A stretch of 64,000 nt of DNA, taken from NCBI GenBank assembly GCA_905181595.1, contig CAJIYI010000001.1, forward strand, positions 959,938-1,023,937, written 5' to 3'. The stretch's first letter is position 1, and the number at the start of each line of letters is the position of its first letter. Below are positions 1-8,551 of this stretch, piece by piece. A program made the translations under genes and the position numbers. This DNA is from an uncultured SAR86 cluster bacterium. Its GTDB lineage: Bacteria > Pseudomonadota > Gammaproteobacteria > Magnimaribacterales > D2472. Below the pieces are notes generated by a model that saw only the letters and a program-made list of their open reading frames with translations, did no database searches and was not told where the DNA came from.

Positions 1-1
1 T

Positions 2-610
2 TTTGCAGCTGCAGGCGTATGCCCTTTTGGTCCTATTAAGTTCGTTAAAAATGATTACACCAACATGGCTTTAAGGACGGTTGAAGGAACAGATGTTGGT
101 ATCTACTATGACTTTGAAACTGCCTATGGTGATTTTGATGTGAGATACATTGGTACATTCCTTGATACATTTGAACAAAAAGCAAGTGGTGAATTTGCAG
201 CACTTCAAGCCGCTAAAGATAATGGAACAATCCCAGCATCCATTCCCCTAAAAGGCTTTGGTGATCTGCTTGGAAAAGATGGTGTTTACGATAATAAGCA
301 CACCTTAAGAATGTCATGGGACAAAGGTCCATACGGAGCTAGTTTGGTTGGACTTAAGAAGGGTTCATTTGTGCAGACTTCATTGGGTCTAAAAGACGGT
401 GTTCCATATACTGTCCCTGCTATGACGACTATGGATTTAACATTATCTTATGACTTTACATTAAGTGGTCAAAAGGCAAGAGTTAGGTTTGCTGTGAAGA
501 ATCTTGAAGATGAAAGAGCTCCTACTGCAGATAGATACTACGGTTACTATGCAGATGCTCATCAAGATTATGGAAGAAACTATTATCTTAGTTTAAGGGT
601 TTCATTCTAA
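2..610 (+). CDS. TonB-dependent receptor, C-terminal part (5' end outside window)
   Basis: The reading frame is open from base 2 to the TAA at 608-610, so this is the 3' end of a longer gene. The visible 202 residues look like the last strands of an outer-membrane beta-barrel: alternating aromatic and polar strands (for example MDLTLSYDF and YYLSLRVSF), the phrase RFAVKNLEDERAP typical of the last barrel turns of TonB receptors, and a terminal phenylalanine used as the outer-membrane insertion signal. The family imports scarce substrates such as siderophores or oligomers using TonB energy. The substrate cannot be told from this part. It is followed by a strong terminator. Confidence 0.85.
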   Translation, partial: FAAAGVCPFGPIKFVKNDYTNMALRTVEGTDVGIYYDFETAYGDFDVRYIGTFLDTFEQKASGEFAALQAAKDNGTIPASIPLKGFGDLLGKDGVYDNKHTLRMSWDKGPYGASLVGLKKGSFVQTSLGLKDGVPYTVPAMTTMDLTLSYDFTLSGQKARVRFAVKNLEDERAPTADRYYGYYADAHQDYGRNYYLSLRVSF

Positions 611-629
611 GAATTAAGTTAAAATTTAA

Positions 630-653
630 GGGAGCTTAGGCTCCCTTTTTTTT
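630..653 (+). terminator. Rho-independent terminator after the TonB receptor
   Basis: A GGGAGC/GCTCCC stem (630-635 and 640-645) with a four-base loop is followed by eight T residues. The T tract runs directly into the ATG of the next gene. Confidence 0.9.
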
Positions 654-1526
654 ATGATCAAATTTAAATTACATTTTCTTCTTTTTATCGGACTAATCGG
701 GATGATCCCATTTGTCACTGCTGACGAACAATACAAATTTACAAACTGGGATGGTGTTGATTTACCTGTATTTGTAGCAAAGCCAGGCAAGGTCAATAAA
801 GCTACTCGTCTTGTTGTAGTTATGCATGGTCGCAAACGAAATGCAGAGGAGTATCGAGATCAATGGATAGAGGCAGCTAAAGATCTAAATCTTTTAGTTG
901 TTGTGCCTGAATTTAGTGAAAAGAATTTTCCAGAAGTCTGGGGTTTTAATTATGGGAATGTAATGACTCCTGAATCAGAGCCCATTGAAAAAAAATTACA
1001 TGCATTTAGTTCAATCAGCCCCTTAGCTAATGAAGCTATAGAAAAATTTAAACTTAAATCAAATAATTGGGGCATTTACGGCCATGGAGCAGGTGCTCAT
1101 TTTGTCCATCGATATGTTCTTCATCAGCCAGAAGCAAATCATACTCTCGCAATTGCAGCAAACCTTGGCTGGTATTTATCTATGACAGACCAACAATGGC
1201 CTTTTGGATTAACGAATTCTGGAATTGAAGCTACCCAACTCAAACAAGCATTTGGTAAGTATTTTCTTTTGATGCTAGGCAAGGCAGATATCTCAACCAA
1301 ACCAAATTCTCCCTACGTCAAAGAACACTGGGATACCATCAATCTTCAAGGAGAGCACAGATTGGCAAGAGGCAGAAATTTCTTTAAATCATCAGTTGAA
1401 AAATCAAAAGAAGTGGATCAATTTTTTAAATGGGGCATGGTTGAAGTGCCTACAACCAAAGGACATGGCAATACCAAGCAAATGGTTCCATATGCTGCTG
1501 AAATGTTCTTCGCGAGACTCAGGTAA
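654..1526 (+). CDS. secreted alpha/beta-hydrolase-like protein, nucleophile position is Gly
   Basis: The protein has 290 residues and starts with a signal peptide (hydrophobic stretch to about residue 22, then TADEQ). The fold looks like an alpha/beta hydrolase of the esterase/depolymerase type: LVVVMHGRKRNAEEY gives the oxyanion-hole HG, and a C-terminal GHGN could supply the catalytic His. The nucleophile elbow, normally G-x-S-x-G, reads YGHGAGAHFVHR, so the expected Ser is Gly145 (codon GGA). The ATG follows the terminator T tract with no Shine-Dalgarno, so a leaderless or read-through start is likely. The stop overlaps the next ATG by one base (TAATG), suggesting an operon with the transporter. 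The exact substrate is unknown. Confidence 0.7.
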   Translation: MIKFKLHFLLFIGLIGMIPFVTADEQYKFTNWDGVDLPVFVAKPGKVNKATRLVVVMHGRKRNAEEYRDQWIEAAKDLNLLVVVPEFSEKNFPEVWGFNYGNVMTPESEPIEKKLHAFSSISPLANEAIEKFKLKSNNWGIYGHGAGAHFVHRYVLHQPEANHTLAIAANLGWYLSMTDQQWPFGLTNSGIEATQLKQAFGKYFLLMLGKADISTKPNSPYVKEHWDTINLQGEHRLARGRNFFKSSVEKSKEVDQFFKWGMVEVPTTKGHGNTKQMVPYAAEMFFARLR

Positions 1527-2962
1527 TGCAAGCTTCTAAAAAAAGAGGTTTTTGGGTCGGTTTGGGAATTTTCTTTTTGGTGCTTTTGAGTCCAAATCCT
1601 GAATCTCTTTCACCCATTGGCTGGGCTGTTGCTGCGGTTACTTTATTGATGGCTATATGGTGGGCCACAGAAGCAGTGCCTGTTGCTGTAACAGCACTCT
1701 TACCTTTAGCCCTTTTTCCATTGCTACAGGTCACAGACTTTAAGGCGGCTGCCCTGCCCTATGCCAATCCAAATATTTACTTATTTATGGGTGGATTTAT
1801 ATTGGCACTGGGAATTGAGTCTTCAGGGCTACACAAACGCCTTGCATTAAAGATGTTAATTTTAGTTGGTAACAGTGGGGCTAAGCTCGTGGGTGGTTTT
1901 ATGCTGGTCTCAGCTGTAATTAGCATGTGGGTGATGAATACTTCAACAACTTTAATGCTACTACCAATAGGTTTAGCAGTGTGTGCGAGTGTGGCTGAAA
2001 CCATTCCTAATTTTTCAGCCAAACAAAGAAAGAATTTTGAAACTTCATTGTTACTGGGGATTGCTTACGCGGCCTCTATCGGTGGTATGTCAACTTTAGT
2101 TGGAACTGCTCCAAACATAATATTTGCAGCTTTCATGTTAGAAACATATGGAATTGAAATCTCTTTTATTGATTGGATGAAGTTGGGTGTTCCAATCGCT
2201 TCGATTATGCTTGTTGCCTCTTGGTATACGATCACAAAATTTGTTTACCCCGTTAATTTTGTTGCCAGCATGGAAACCAAGCTTCAACTAAGGAATATGT
2301 TAACGGACCTTGGCCCTCTTGGAAGAGATGAGAAAAAAGTTCTGGTAATCTTTTTGTTTGCAGCAGGTGCCTGGATGTTTAGAACGCTGTTAGATAATTT
2401 TGTTCCTTTGTCTGGCTTGACTGATGCGGGAATAGCGATTTTAGCTGCACTAAGTTTTTTCTTTATTCCTTCAGAAAATAATAAAACTGATTTACTTACC
2501 TGGGAGCAAGCAAATAAATTACCTTGGGGCTTGTTGGTCTTATTTGGTGGAGGCTTGTCTTTGGCCGCTTCGATTGGATCATCGGGGTTAGGAAGTTGGA
2601 TTGGACAGGGATTAACGGTATTAGAAAACGTACCGCCAATTGTATTAATCTTGGCTGTGGCAACTTTAATCATTTTTCTAACTGAAATAACTTCCAATGT
2701 TGCTACGACTTCAACATTTTTACCTGTAGTGGGCGCAGTAGCAGTAGCTTTAGGCATAGCGCCTGTGGCTCTCACTATTCCAGTTGTGTTGGCTGCCAGT
2801 TGCGCATTCATGTTGCCTGTAGCCACACCGCCGAATGCTATCGTCTTTGGTTCTGGGAAGCTTACAATCCCAGATATGATGAGAGCCGGTTTTGCCTTAA
2901 ACATTATTGGAATGTTCCTGGTAACAATATTTGCGTACTATCTCGCACCAATGATATTTTAA
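1526..2962 (+). CDS. SLC13/DASS-family sodium-coupled anion transporter
   Basis: This 478-residue protein has about eleven or twelve hydrophobic segments and the features of the divalent anion:sodium symporter family: WWATEAVPVAVTALLPL near the N-terminus, MWVMNTSTTLMLLPIG, GGMSTLVGTAPN in the first half, and the matching second-half motif SNVATTSTFLPVVGAVA followed by LPVATPPNAIVFGSG. Members take up dicarboxylates, sulfate or similar anions across the inner membrane with sodium. The gene starts in the stop codon of the hydrolase-like gene and is followed five bases later by ggt, so all three are probably cotranscribed. The substrate is not predictable from sequence alone. Confidence 0.9.
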   Translation: MQASKKRGFWVGLGIFFLVLLSPNPESLSPIGWAVAAVTLLMAIWWATEAVPVAVTALLPLALFPLLQVTDFKAAALPYANPNIYLFMGGFILALGIESSGLHKRLALKMLILVGNSGAKLVGGFMLVSAVISMWVMNTSTTLMLLPIGLAVCASVAETIPNFSAKQRKNFETSLLLGIAYAASIGGMSTLVGTAPNIIFAAFMLETYGIEISFIDWMKLGVPIASIMLVASWYTITKFVYPVNFVASMETKLQLRNMLTDLGPLGRDEKKVLVIFLFAAGAWMFRTLLDNFVPLSGLTDAGIAILAALSFFFIPSENNKTDLLTWEQANKLPWGLLVLFGGGLSLAASIGSSGLGSWIGQGLTVLENVPPIVLILAVATLIIFLTEITSNVATTSTFLPVVGAVAVALGIAPVALTIPVVLAASCAFMLPVATPPNAIVFGSGKLTIPDMMRAGFALNIIGMFLVTIFAYYLAPMIF

Positions 2963-2967
2963 GAATT

Positions 2968-4671
2968 ATGTTTACAAAAAATATACTAGCAGCTCTCTTG
3001 CTAGGTTCTATGAATCTAAGTGCTCAAGTGAGTTACATAGATTATCTATCGCCGTTTCATCCAACCATTGGTCAATCCGGGATGGTTGTATCTCAAAATC
3101 AGGCATCTTCAGATATTGGTATACAGATTCTTGATATGGGTGGAAATGCAGTAGATGCGGCAGTAGCGGTTGGGTTCTCTTTAGCAATAACACTTCCTAG
3201 AGCAGGTAATCTTGGTGGGGGTGGATTTATGCTGGTATACCTCAAAGATGAAGACAAAACTATTGCAGTAGATTTTAGAAGCGCATCACCAAAAAATATT
3301 ACTCAAGATGATTTTTTATTTCTTAAAAATAATTATGATCAACGTCGTTATGGCTATAAAGCCTCTGGTGTGCCCGGAACCGTGGCTGGTTTAATCCAGA
3401 CTCATGAAAGATACGGAAAACTTCCTCTAAGAAGAATTTTAAAGCCTGTGATCAATCAGGCTAGAAAAGGTCTTGATGTAAGTTATGACCTTAATCAAGC
3501 CATAGGCAGTGCACATCAGATAGCGCTGGATGTTGAATCTACAAAACTTTATCTACAAGACAATAATCCAGTTTTAGAACATTCTAAAATGATCCGAAAA
3601 GATCTTGCATGGACTATTAATGAGATTGCAAAAAATGGCGACGAAGCATTTTATGAGGGATCTATTGCTAAAAAAATTATTCAAGCAATGAACGAGAACG
3701 ATGGTTATATGTCAGCCAAAGACCTGCGAGAATATCAGCCAAGATTCTCTGAACCAATAAAAACAACCTACAGAGGATTGACAGTATTTGCCCACCCTCC
3801 TCCAGCTGGAGGCGCCGCGGTATTGCTTGAGTCCCTTAATATTTTAGAAAACTTTTCTGTAAAAAACATGGGAGCCCAATCCGCACAATTTTTACATCTA
3901 TTAGCTGAAGCGCTTCAAAGAGGCCACATGGATAGATCAAGGTTTATGGGAGACCCAGAATTCTATGATGTACCAATCCAAAAAATTATTTCTAAGAAAA
4001 GAGCCAGCACATTAGCAAAAGAAATAAATCTAGCAAGCGTTACTCCCCCGGGAGACTTAAATCCGGATTCGTTATTTTATGAGGGAGAAAACACTACTCA
4101 TTATTCAATCGTAGATAAGGATGGAAACGCCGTATCCAATACCTACACACTTGGGTATTCATTTGGCTCAGGAGTGACAATACCTGGTACTGGAATTTTG
4201 ATGGACAATCAAATGAATAATTTTGCCTACCGCTATGGTGAAGAAGGAATCATAGATAGGTCTGCAAGCGAAGGTAATAAGTTCGAGCCTGGTAAGAGGC
4301 CCATGAGCACAATGACACCAGTTATAGTATTTGATGAGAATAATGCCTTAAAACTCATCTCAGGCTCTCCCGGGGGAGCTTTAATACCAGCTGCAGTTCT
4401 TAGAGTAATCACGGGAATAATAGATTTTGATTTAAATCTTGGTGAAGCGACTATGCTCCCAAGAATTCATAAGGACTGGCCATATGAATCATTAAGAATA
4501 GAAAAGGGAATTAGCTCAGATACCAAAAAAGTCCTAGAATCCTTTGGCCATGAATTAGAGGAATCAAAAACTATGGGTTCAACTCAAAGTATCTTGATTT
4601 CCTCTCAAGGGACAGAGGGATATGCAGATTTAAGAAGACCAAATGCTGGAGTAGCAATTCAAGTTGATTAA
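2968..4671 (+). CDS. ggt: gamma-glutamyltransferase (glutathione hydrolase), periplasmic
   Basis: The start at 2968 gives a 567-residue precursor with a signal peptide (MFTKNILAALLLGSMNLSAQ). GGT precursors cut themselves before a conserved Thr to give two subunits; here the site is ENTTHYSIVDKDGNAVSNTYT with the nucleophile at about Thr376. Other family signatures are GGNAVDAAVA, GNLGGGGFM, and GSPGGALIPAAVLR late in the small subunit. The enzyme releases glutamate from glutathione and other gamma-glutamyl compounds in the periplasm. An upstream in-frame extension to 2800 lies inside the transporter gene and is not used. The next gene starts inside the ggt stop region. Confidence 0.93.
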   Translation: MFTKNILAALLLGSMNLSAQVSYIDYLSPFHPTIGQSGMVVSQNQASSDIGIQILDMGGNAVDAAVAVGFSLAITLPRAGNLGGGGFMLVYLKDEDKTIAVDFRSASPKNITQDDFLFLKNNYDQRRYGYKASGVPGTVAGLIQTHERYGKLPLRRILKPVINQARKGLDVSYDLNQAIGSAHQIALDVESTKLYLQDNNPVLEHSKMIRKDLAWTINEIAKNGDEAFYEGSIAKKIIQAMNENDGYMSAKDLREYQPRFSEPIKTTYRGLTVFAHPPPAGGAAVLLESLNILENFSVKNMGAQSAQFLHLLAEALQRGHMDRSRFMGDPEFYDVPIQKIISKKRASTLAKEINLASVTPPGDLNPDSLFYEGENTTHYSIVDKDGNAVSNTYTLGYSFGSGVTIPGTGILMDNQMNNFAYRYGEEGIIDRSASEGNKFEPGKRPMSTMTPVIVFDENNALKLISGSPGGALIPAAVLRVITGIIDFDLNLGEATMLPRIHKDWPYESLRIEKGISSDTKKVLESFGHELEESKTMGSTQSILISSQGTEGYADLRRPNAGVAIQVD

Positions 4672-5218
4672 AGCAATTGCATTTATTCATAAGAAAAAAT
4701 CTTTATCCCACAAAGAGTTTCAACTTTACTATGAAACTACACACTCCCCTCTAGCAAAATCATTACTCACCTTTGAGCACTATGAGAGAAATTATGTAGA
4801 TTTAGCTTTTAGTTCTTCTAATAATGCTATTGGCTCTATAAGTATTTTTAAATATGCATCTGAAAAATCATTAGAAGTTATAGCTGAACAAATGGGTTCA
4901 TCTGCTGGTGATGTGCTGAGAGAAGATGAGCTTAATTTTATGGATGTTCCACTAAATTTTTATGTCTTTACAGGTTCAAGCGAAAATCTAGCTTCTACAT
5001 TTCAAAGAAAAATCTTCTATCTTGCAATGGAAGAATCAGATTTTCAGATGCTAGAGAGCCAGATAGGGCTAGAAAAAATCTCAGATAATTTGGTCAGCGA
5101 TCATCGCGAAATTATTGGAGTTCCCGAGTATGGAATCATGCAACACATGCAATTAGAAGACCTGAAGATGCTTCAAAAAAAATTTCCTGCTCTAATTTTT
5201 ACCAATAGTTTTAGCTAG
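4664..5218 (+). CDS. EthD-domain / dimeric alpha-beta barrel protein
   Basis: This 184-residue protein starts at a TTG (4664) that overlaps the ggt stop by eight bases, which suggests translational coupling. The N-terminal half (IKAIAFIHKKKSLSHKEFQLYYETTHSPLAKSL) matches the EthD-type ferredoxin-like fold, including the H-x-P-x-A element. The second half resembles a degenerate repeat but lacks clear motifs. EthD-like proteins are small dimeric proteins associated with degradation or detoxification pathways; no catalytic role can be assigned here. The 3' end overlaps the convergent gltX by eight bases. Confidence 0.65.
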   Translation: MIKAIAFIHKKKSLSHKEFQLYYETTHSPLAKSLLTFEHYERNYVDLAFSSSNNAIGSISIFKYASEKSLEVIAEQMGSSAGDVLREDELNFMDVPLNFYVFTGSSENLASTFQRKIFYLAMEESDFQMLESQIGLEKISDNLVSDHREIIGVPEYGIMQHMQLEDLKMLQKKFPALIFTNSFS

Positions 5219-6611
5219 AACTTGCTTTTAAATGATCCAAGGCATTTTGTATGCGAGCATTAGACTCCTCTTTCCCGAACAAAGATAAAGTTAGCCCCAA
5301 AGATGGGGATTGAGTAGAGCCTGTCATCGCGATTCTAATAGGCTGGTTTAATTTTGGTGTTGGGAGGTCTAGGGCAGCCTGCGTATCTGCTAAAGCGCTA
5401 TCAATAGATGGTTCGTCCCAAGTCTCAAGACCATTAAGTTTGCGTTGAATAAATTCTAAAGCTTTCTCTGAGCCAACTAAAAACTTCTTTTCAGCTTTTT
5501 CGTCGTAACCATCTACATCAAAAAAATATGGGCGTAAGTCTTCTGCTATGCCGGCAAGAGTTGGTTTAGAGGTTCGCATGGCTTGTAAGATTTCATCGCC
5601 ATTTTCTTTGGAATCAAGATCAATGTTTTGACTGTTAAGAAACGGTAAAAGCTGAGATTTAAATTCAGCAAAAGATAATGCCGCGATATGATTATTATTA
5701 ATCCAGTCAAGCTTGGCAGGATCAAATATTGCTCCAGCCTTTTGTACTTCTTGAATTCTAAAATCTGAGATTAAATCATCGATATAAAAAATCTCTTTAT
5801 CGCCTTTTGACCAACCAAGTCTTGCCAACATATTAATCATGGAAGACTGCAGATAGCCTTGATCAAAATAATCTTGCAGGCTGGTAACAGCATTTCTTTT
5901 AGATAATCTTTTTTTATCTTGCCCAAGCACCATTGGTAAATGTGCATATTCCAAAGAAGGTAGCTTTAATGCTTGTTGAATGTGAATTTGTCGCGGAGTA
6001 TTACTCAGATGGTCTTCTCCCCGGATAACATTGGTAACACCTTGATCATGATCATCAATTACGTTGCAAAAATGATATGTTGGAGAACCATCGCTTCTCA
6101 CTAAAATGAGATCGTCTAGCTCAGAATTCTGAAAGATCACCTCTCCCCTGACTAGATCATGAAAAATAAGCTCACCTGTCTGAGGGGTCTTTAGTCTCAG
6201 CACTGATTTTTCACTCTTGTCTAAATTTAAATTTCTACATTTACCATCATATTGTGGCTTAAGACCACTTGCCTGTTGTTTAGACCTCATTTCATCTAGA
6301 CGCTCCTTACTGCAATCGCAGTAATATGCTTGCCCAGAGTCCATGATTTGACCAATGGCATTTTGGTAGAGATCTGATCTTTCTGACTGCCTAACAGGTG
6401 TCTCATCTGGGACAATACCCATGTCAGCCAATCCTTTTAAAATATTTTCTTCAAACTCTCGCGTCGATCTCTCGGCATCAGTGTCTTCTATCCTGATAAG
6501 AAACTTGCCCTTCTGCTGTTTTGAGTAAACAAAATTAAAAAGCGCTGTGCGGACTCCACCGATATGCAAAGTTCCAGTGGGGCTAGGGGCAAACCTTGTA
6601 ACTTTTATCAT
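5211..6611 (-). CDS. gltX: glutamate--tRNA ligase
   Basis: Class I glutamyl-tRNA synthetase, 466 residues from the ATG at 6611. Key motifs: APSPTGTLHIGG (HIGH-type signature of GluRS), the zinc-knuckle-like C-x-C then a third Cys (YYCDCSKE with DGKC), the catalytic-domain phrase SDGSPTYHFCNVIDDH, and KKRLSKRN (KMSKS-type loop). The enzyme charges tRNA-Glu with glutamate in the cytoplasm. An ATG four codons upstream (6623) is possible, but 6611 forms an ATGA overlap with the dnaQ stop, matching the dnaQ/rnhA junction, so I prefer it. Confidence 0.95.
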   Translation of the reverse strand: MIKVTRFAPSPTGTLHIGGVRTALFNFVYSKQQKGKFLIRIEDTDAERSTREFEENILKGLADMGIVPDETPVRQSERSDLYQNAIGQIMDSGQAYYCDCSKERLDEMRSKQQASGLKPQYDGKCRNLNLDKSEKSVLRLKTPQTGELIFHDLVRGEVIFQNSELDDLILVRSDGSPTYHFCNVIDDHDQGVTNVIRGEDHLSNTPRQIHIQQALKLPSLEYAHLPMVLGQDKKRLSKRNAVTSLQDYFDQGYLQSSMINMLARLGWSKGDKEIFYIDDLISDFRIQEVQKAGAIFDPAKLDWINNNHIAALSFAEFKSQLLPFLNSQNIDLDSKENGDEILQAMRTSKPTLAGIAEDLRPYFFDVDGYDEKAEKKFLVGSEKALEFIQRKLNGLETWDEPSIDSALADTQAALDLPTPKLNQPIRIAMTGSTQSPSLGLTLSLFGKEESNARIQNALDHLKASSS

Positions 6612-7324
6612 GACTGATTCCATAAAGTGGTTAATTTATTGTCTGCTTCTATTTGTTGCAGCCGATTCTCATGCGCTGTCATATCTTCATTAGAGATGGA
6701 GACTTGAGCAATAGGAAATTCATCAAAATTAACTGACTGCTTTGTATTGCTCTCATCCGAAGAGGATCCACCTTGAGAAGACATAAACTCAAACTTGCTT
6801 TGGCCACCTGTAAGGTGAATAAAAACATCCGCTAAAATATTGGCATCTAGCAGAGCACCATGAAAACTTCTGTCATATCCACCTATCTCAAATCGATTAG
6901 AAAGTGCATCAAGAGAATTACGCTGACCAGGAAATTTACTTCTAGCCATCAAAAGAGTGTCTTCAATTTCACAAATTTCTTCCAGCATAGGGTACTGCGA
7001 AGATGCTCGTTTTAGCTCGCTGTTTAAAAAGCCTAAATCAAAAGAAGCATTGTGGATAATCAAAACACTGCCTTGAACAAATTCTAAAAAACTTTCAGCA
7101 ATCTCTGAAAACTCAGGTTCATTTTTAACTTTTTCATTTGAAATTCCATGCACTTTCTGCGCCTCTTCATCTATAGCTCTTTGAGGATTTAGATAGGTAT
7201 GAAAATGTTGATCTGTTCTCTTGCGATCTTCAAGCATGACAGCCCCAATTTCAATAATGCGGTGACCTTGGTCAACCTCTAAACCAGTCGTTTCTGTGTC
7301 TAAAACAATTAATTTTTTCGTCAT
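6608..7324 (-). CDS. dnaQ: DNA polymerase III epsilon subunit (3'-5' proofreading exonuclease)
   Basis: This 238-residue protein has the DEDDh exonuclease motifs: [11 protein letters not shown] (ExoI), [15 protein letters not shown] (ExoII) and the [14 protein letters not shown] region (ExoIII with catalytic His and Asp). The C-terminal tail is polar and Ser-rich before a short clamp/alpha-binding-like end. It proofreads for the replicative polymerase. The gene overlaps rnhA upstream and gltX downstream by four bases each (ATGA), so the three genes form one operon. The rnhA-dnaQ pairing is conserved in gammaproteobacteria, although there the two are often divergent. Confidence 0.95.
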   Translation of the reverse strand: MTKKLIVLDTETTGLEVDQGHRIIEIGAVMLEDRKRTDQHFHTYLNPQRAIDEEAQKVHGISNEKVKNEPEFSEIAESFLEFVQGSVLIIHNASFDLGFLNSELKRASSQYPMLEEICEIEDTLLMARSKFPGQRNSLDALSNRFEIGGYDRSFHGALLDANILADVFIHLTGGQSKFEFMSSQGGSSSDESNTKQSVNFDEFPIAQVSISNEDMTAHENRLQQIEADNKLTTLWNQS

Positions 7325-7755
7325 AAGATTGAATCTATTCCTTTGTTTGCAAGCTGATCGGCAATTTCATTGCCTGCATCCCCTGAGTGGCCTTTTACCC
7401 AATGCCATTGTACTTGATGAAAATTAATTAATTCATCTAATTTCTGCCATAGTTCTTTGTTTTTTACGTCTTTCTTTGCTGCTGTTCTCCAGCTATTTTT
7501 TTTCCAGTTATGAATCCACTGAGTGATCCCATCCATCACATACTTTGAGTCTGTAAAAAGATCTACATTACAGGGCTCTTTCAGAGCTGCCAAACCTTCA
7601 ATTGCAGCAGATAGCTCCATTTGATTATTGGTAGAATCCAGCTTGCCTCCAAATATTTCTTTGGAAGAGCCTTCAAATGTAATGAGTGCACCCCAACCCC
7701 CTGGACCTGGGTTGCCTCGACATGCACCATCTGTATACATTATTACTTGTTTCAT
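7321..7755 (-). CDS. rnhA: ribonuclease HI
   Basis: A complete 144-residue RNase HI. Catalytic motifs are present in order: [16 protein letters not shown] (Asp9), [13 protein letters not shown] (Glu47), [12 protein letters not shown], and the C-terminal [18 protein letters not shown]. It degrades RNA in RNA:DNA hybrids such as R-loops and primers. It is the first gene of the rnhA-dnaQ-gltX operon; 22 bases separate it from the divergent gloB, so both promoters must lie in or overlap that short gap or the gene starts. Confidence 0.95.
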   Translation of the reverse strand: MKQVIMYTDGACRGNPGPGGWGALITFEGSSKEIFGGKLDSTNNQMELSAAIEGLAALKEPCNVDLFTDSKYVMDGITQWIHNWKKNSWRTAAKKDVKNKELWQKLDELINFHQVQWHWVKGHSGDAGNEIADQLANKGIDSIL

Positions 7756-7777
7756 GGGTTAAAATATCTCACTTATT

Positions 7778-8551
7778 ATGATAAATATTCAATCTATTAA
7801 AGCTTACAGTGATAATTATATTTGGTTAATCACGACTAATGAAGGCAATCTTGTAATTGACCCTGGTGAATCACAGCCAGTAATAAATTATCTGCAAAAA
7901 CATACGCTTACATTAACAGATATCTTAATAACCCATCATCATTTTGATCATGTGGGAGGTGTGCTTGATCTCAAAAAAAATATTTTAGGCAATGTGACTG
8001 GTCCACTTAACCATCAGATTGAAGGGCTTGATAATCATGTAACTCATGGCATGGAAATAGAATCATGTGGATTAAAGTTTGAGGTTATAGAAATTCCTGG
8101 TCATACCCTTGATCACATTGCATATTTTTTAAACGATAGTGATCAACCAAGATTATTTTGTGGTGATACTCTCTTTTCGGGTGGTTGCGGAAGAGTCTTT
8201 GAAGGAACTCATGATCAAATGTATGAATCTTTAGAAAAACTCCAAAAGTTACCAAGCAATACTTTGGTCTATAGTGCTCATGAATACACTCTTGCTAATC
8301 TTGAGTTTGCTGGGCAAGTAGAGCAAGACAATCAAGATATCTCAGAATATATTCATCTTTGCCAACAAAAGATTAAAGATGGGCTTCCCACTCTGCCCAG
8401 CTCTTTAGAAATAGAGCATAGAATCAATCCATTTATGAGATGTGCAGATAGCCATCTTCGTCAAGCTATTGCAGAAAATATGAAAAATTCAAAAACTGCC
8501 ACTGATGCTGAAATATTTTCATACTTGAGAGAATGGAAAGACTCCTTTTAA
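7778..8551 (+). CDS. gloB: hydroxyacylglutathione hydrolase (glyoxalase II)
   Basis: This 257-residue metallo-beta-lactamase-fold enzyme has the binuclear metal motif THHHFDH at residues 52-58, the later metal ligands in PGHTLDHIAYF and FCGDTLFSGGCGR, and SAHEYTLANLEFA, all typical of GloB. The C-terminal helical glutathione-binding region with NPFMR is complete. It hydrolyses S-D-lactoylglutathione to lactate and glutathione, the second step of methylglyoxal removal. mltD begins inside its last codons (19-base overlap). Confidence 0.95.
   Translation: MINIQSIKAYSDNYIWLITTNEGNLVIDPGESQPVINYLQKHTLTLTDILITHHHFDHVGGVLDLKKNILGNVTGPLNHQIEGLDNHVTHGMEIESCGLKFEVIEIPGHTLDHIAYFLNDSDQPRLFCGDTLFSGGCGRVFEGTHDQMYESLEKLQKLPSNTLVYSAHEYTLANLEFAGQVEQDNQDISEYIHLCQQKIKDGLPTLPSSLEIEHRINPFMRCADSHLRQAIAENMKNSKTATDAEIFSYLREWKDSF

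Noticed and set aside
2284-2904. 206-codon open frame on the minus strand inside the SLC13 transporter gene
   Set aside because: It is fully antisense to a well-supported transporter, has no motifs, and its composition is the expected mirror of hydrophobic codons.
2800-2967. 56-codon N-terminal extension of gamma-glutamyltransferase
   Set aside because: It lies within the transporter gene, and the ATG at 2968 gives a proper signal peptide.
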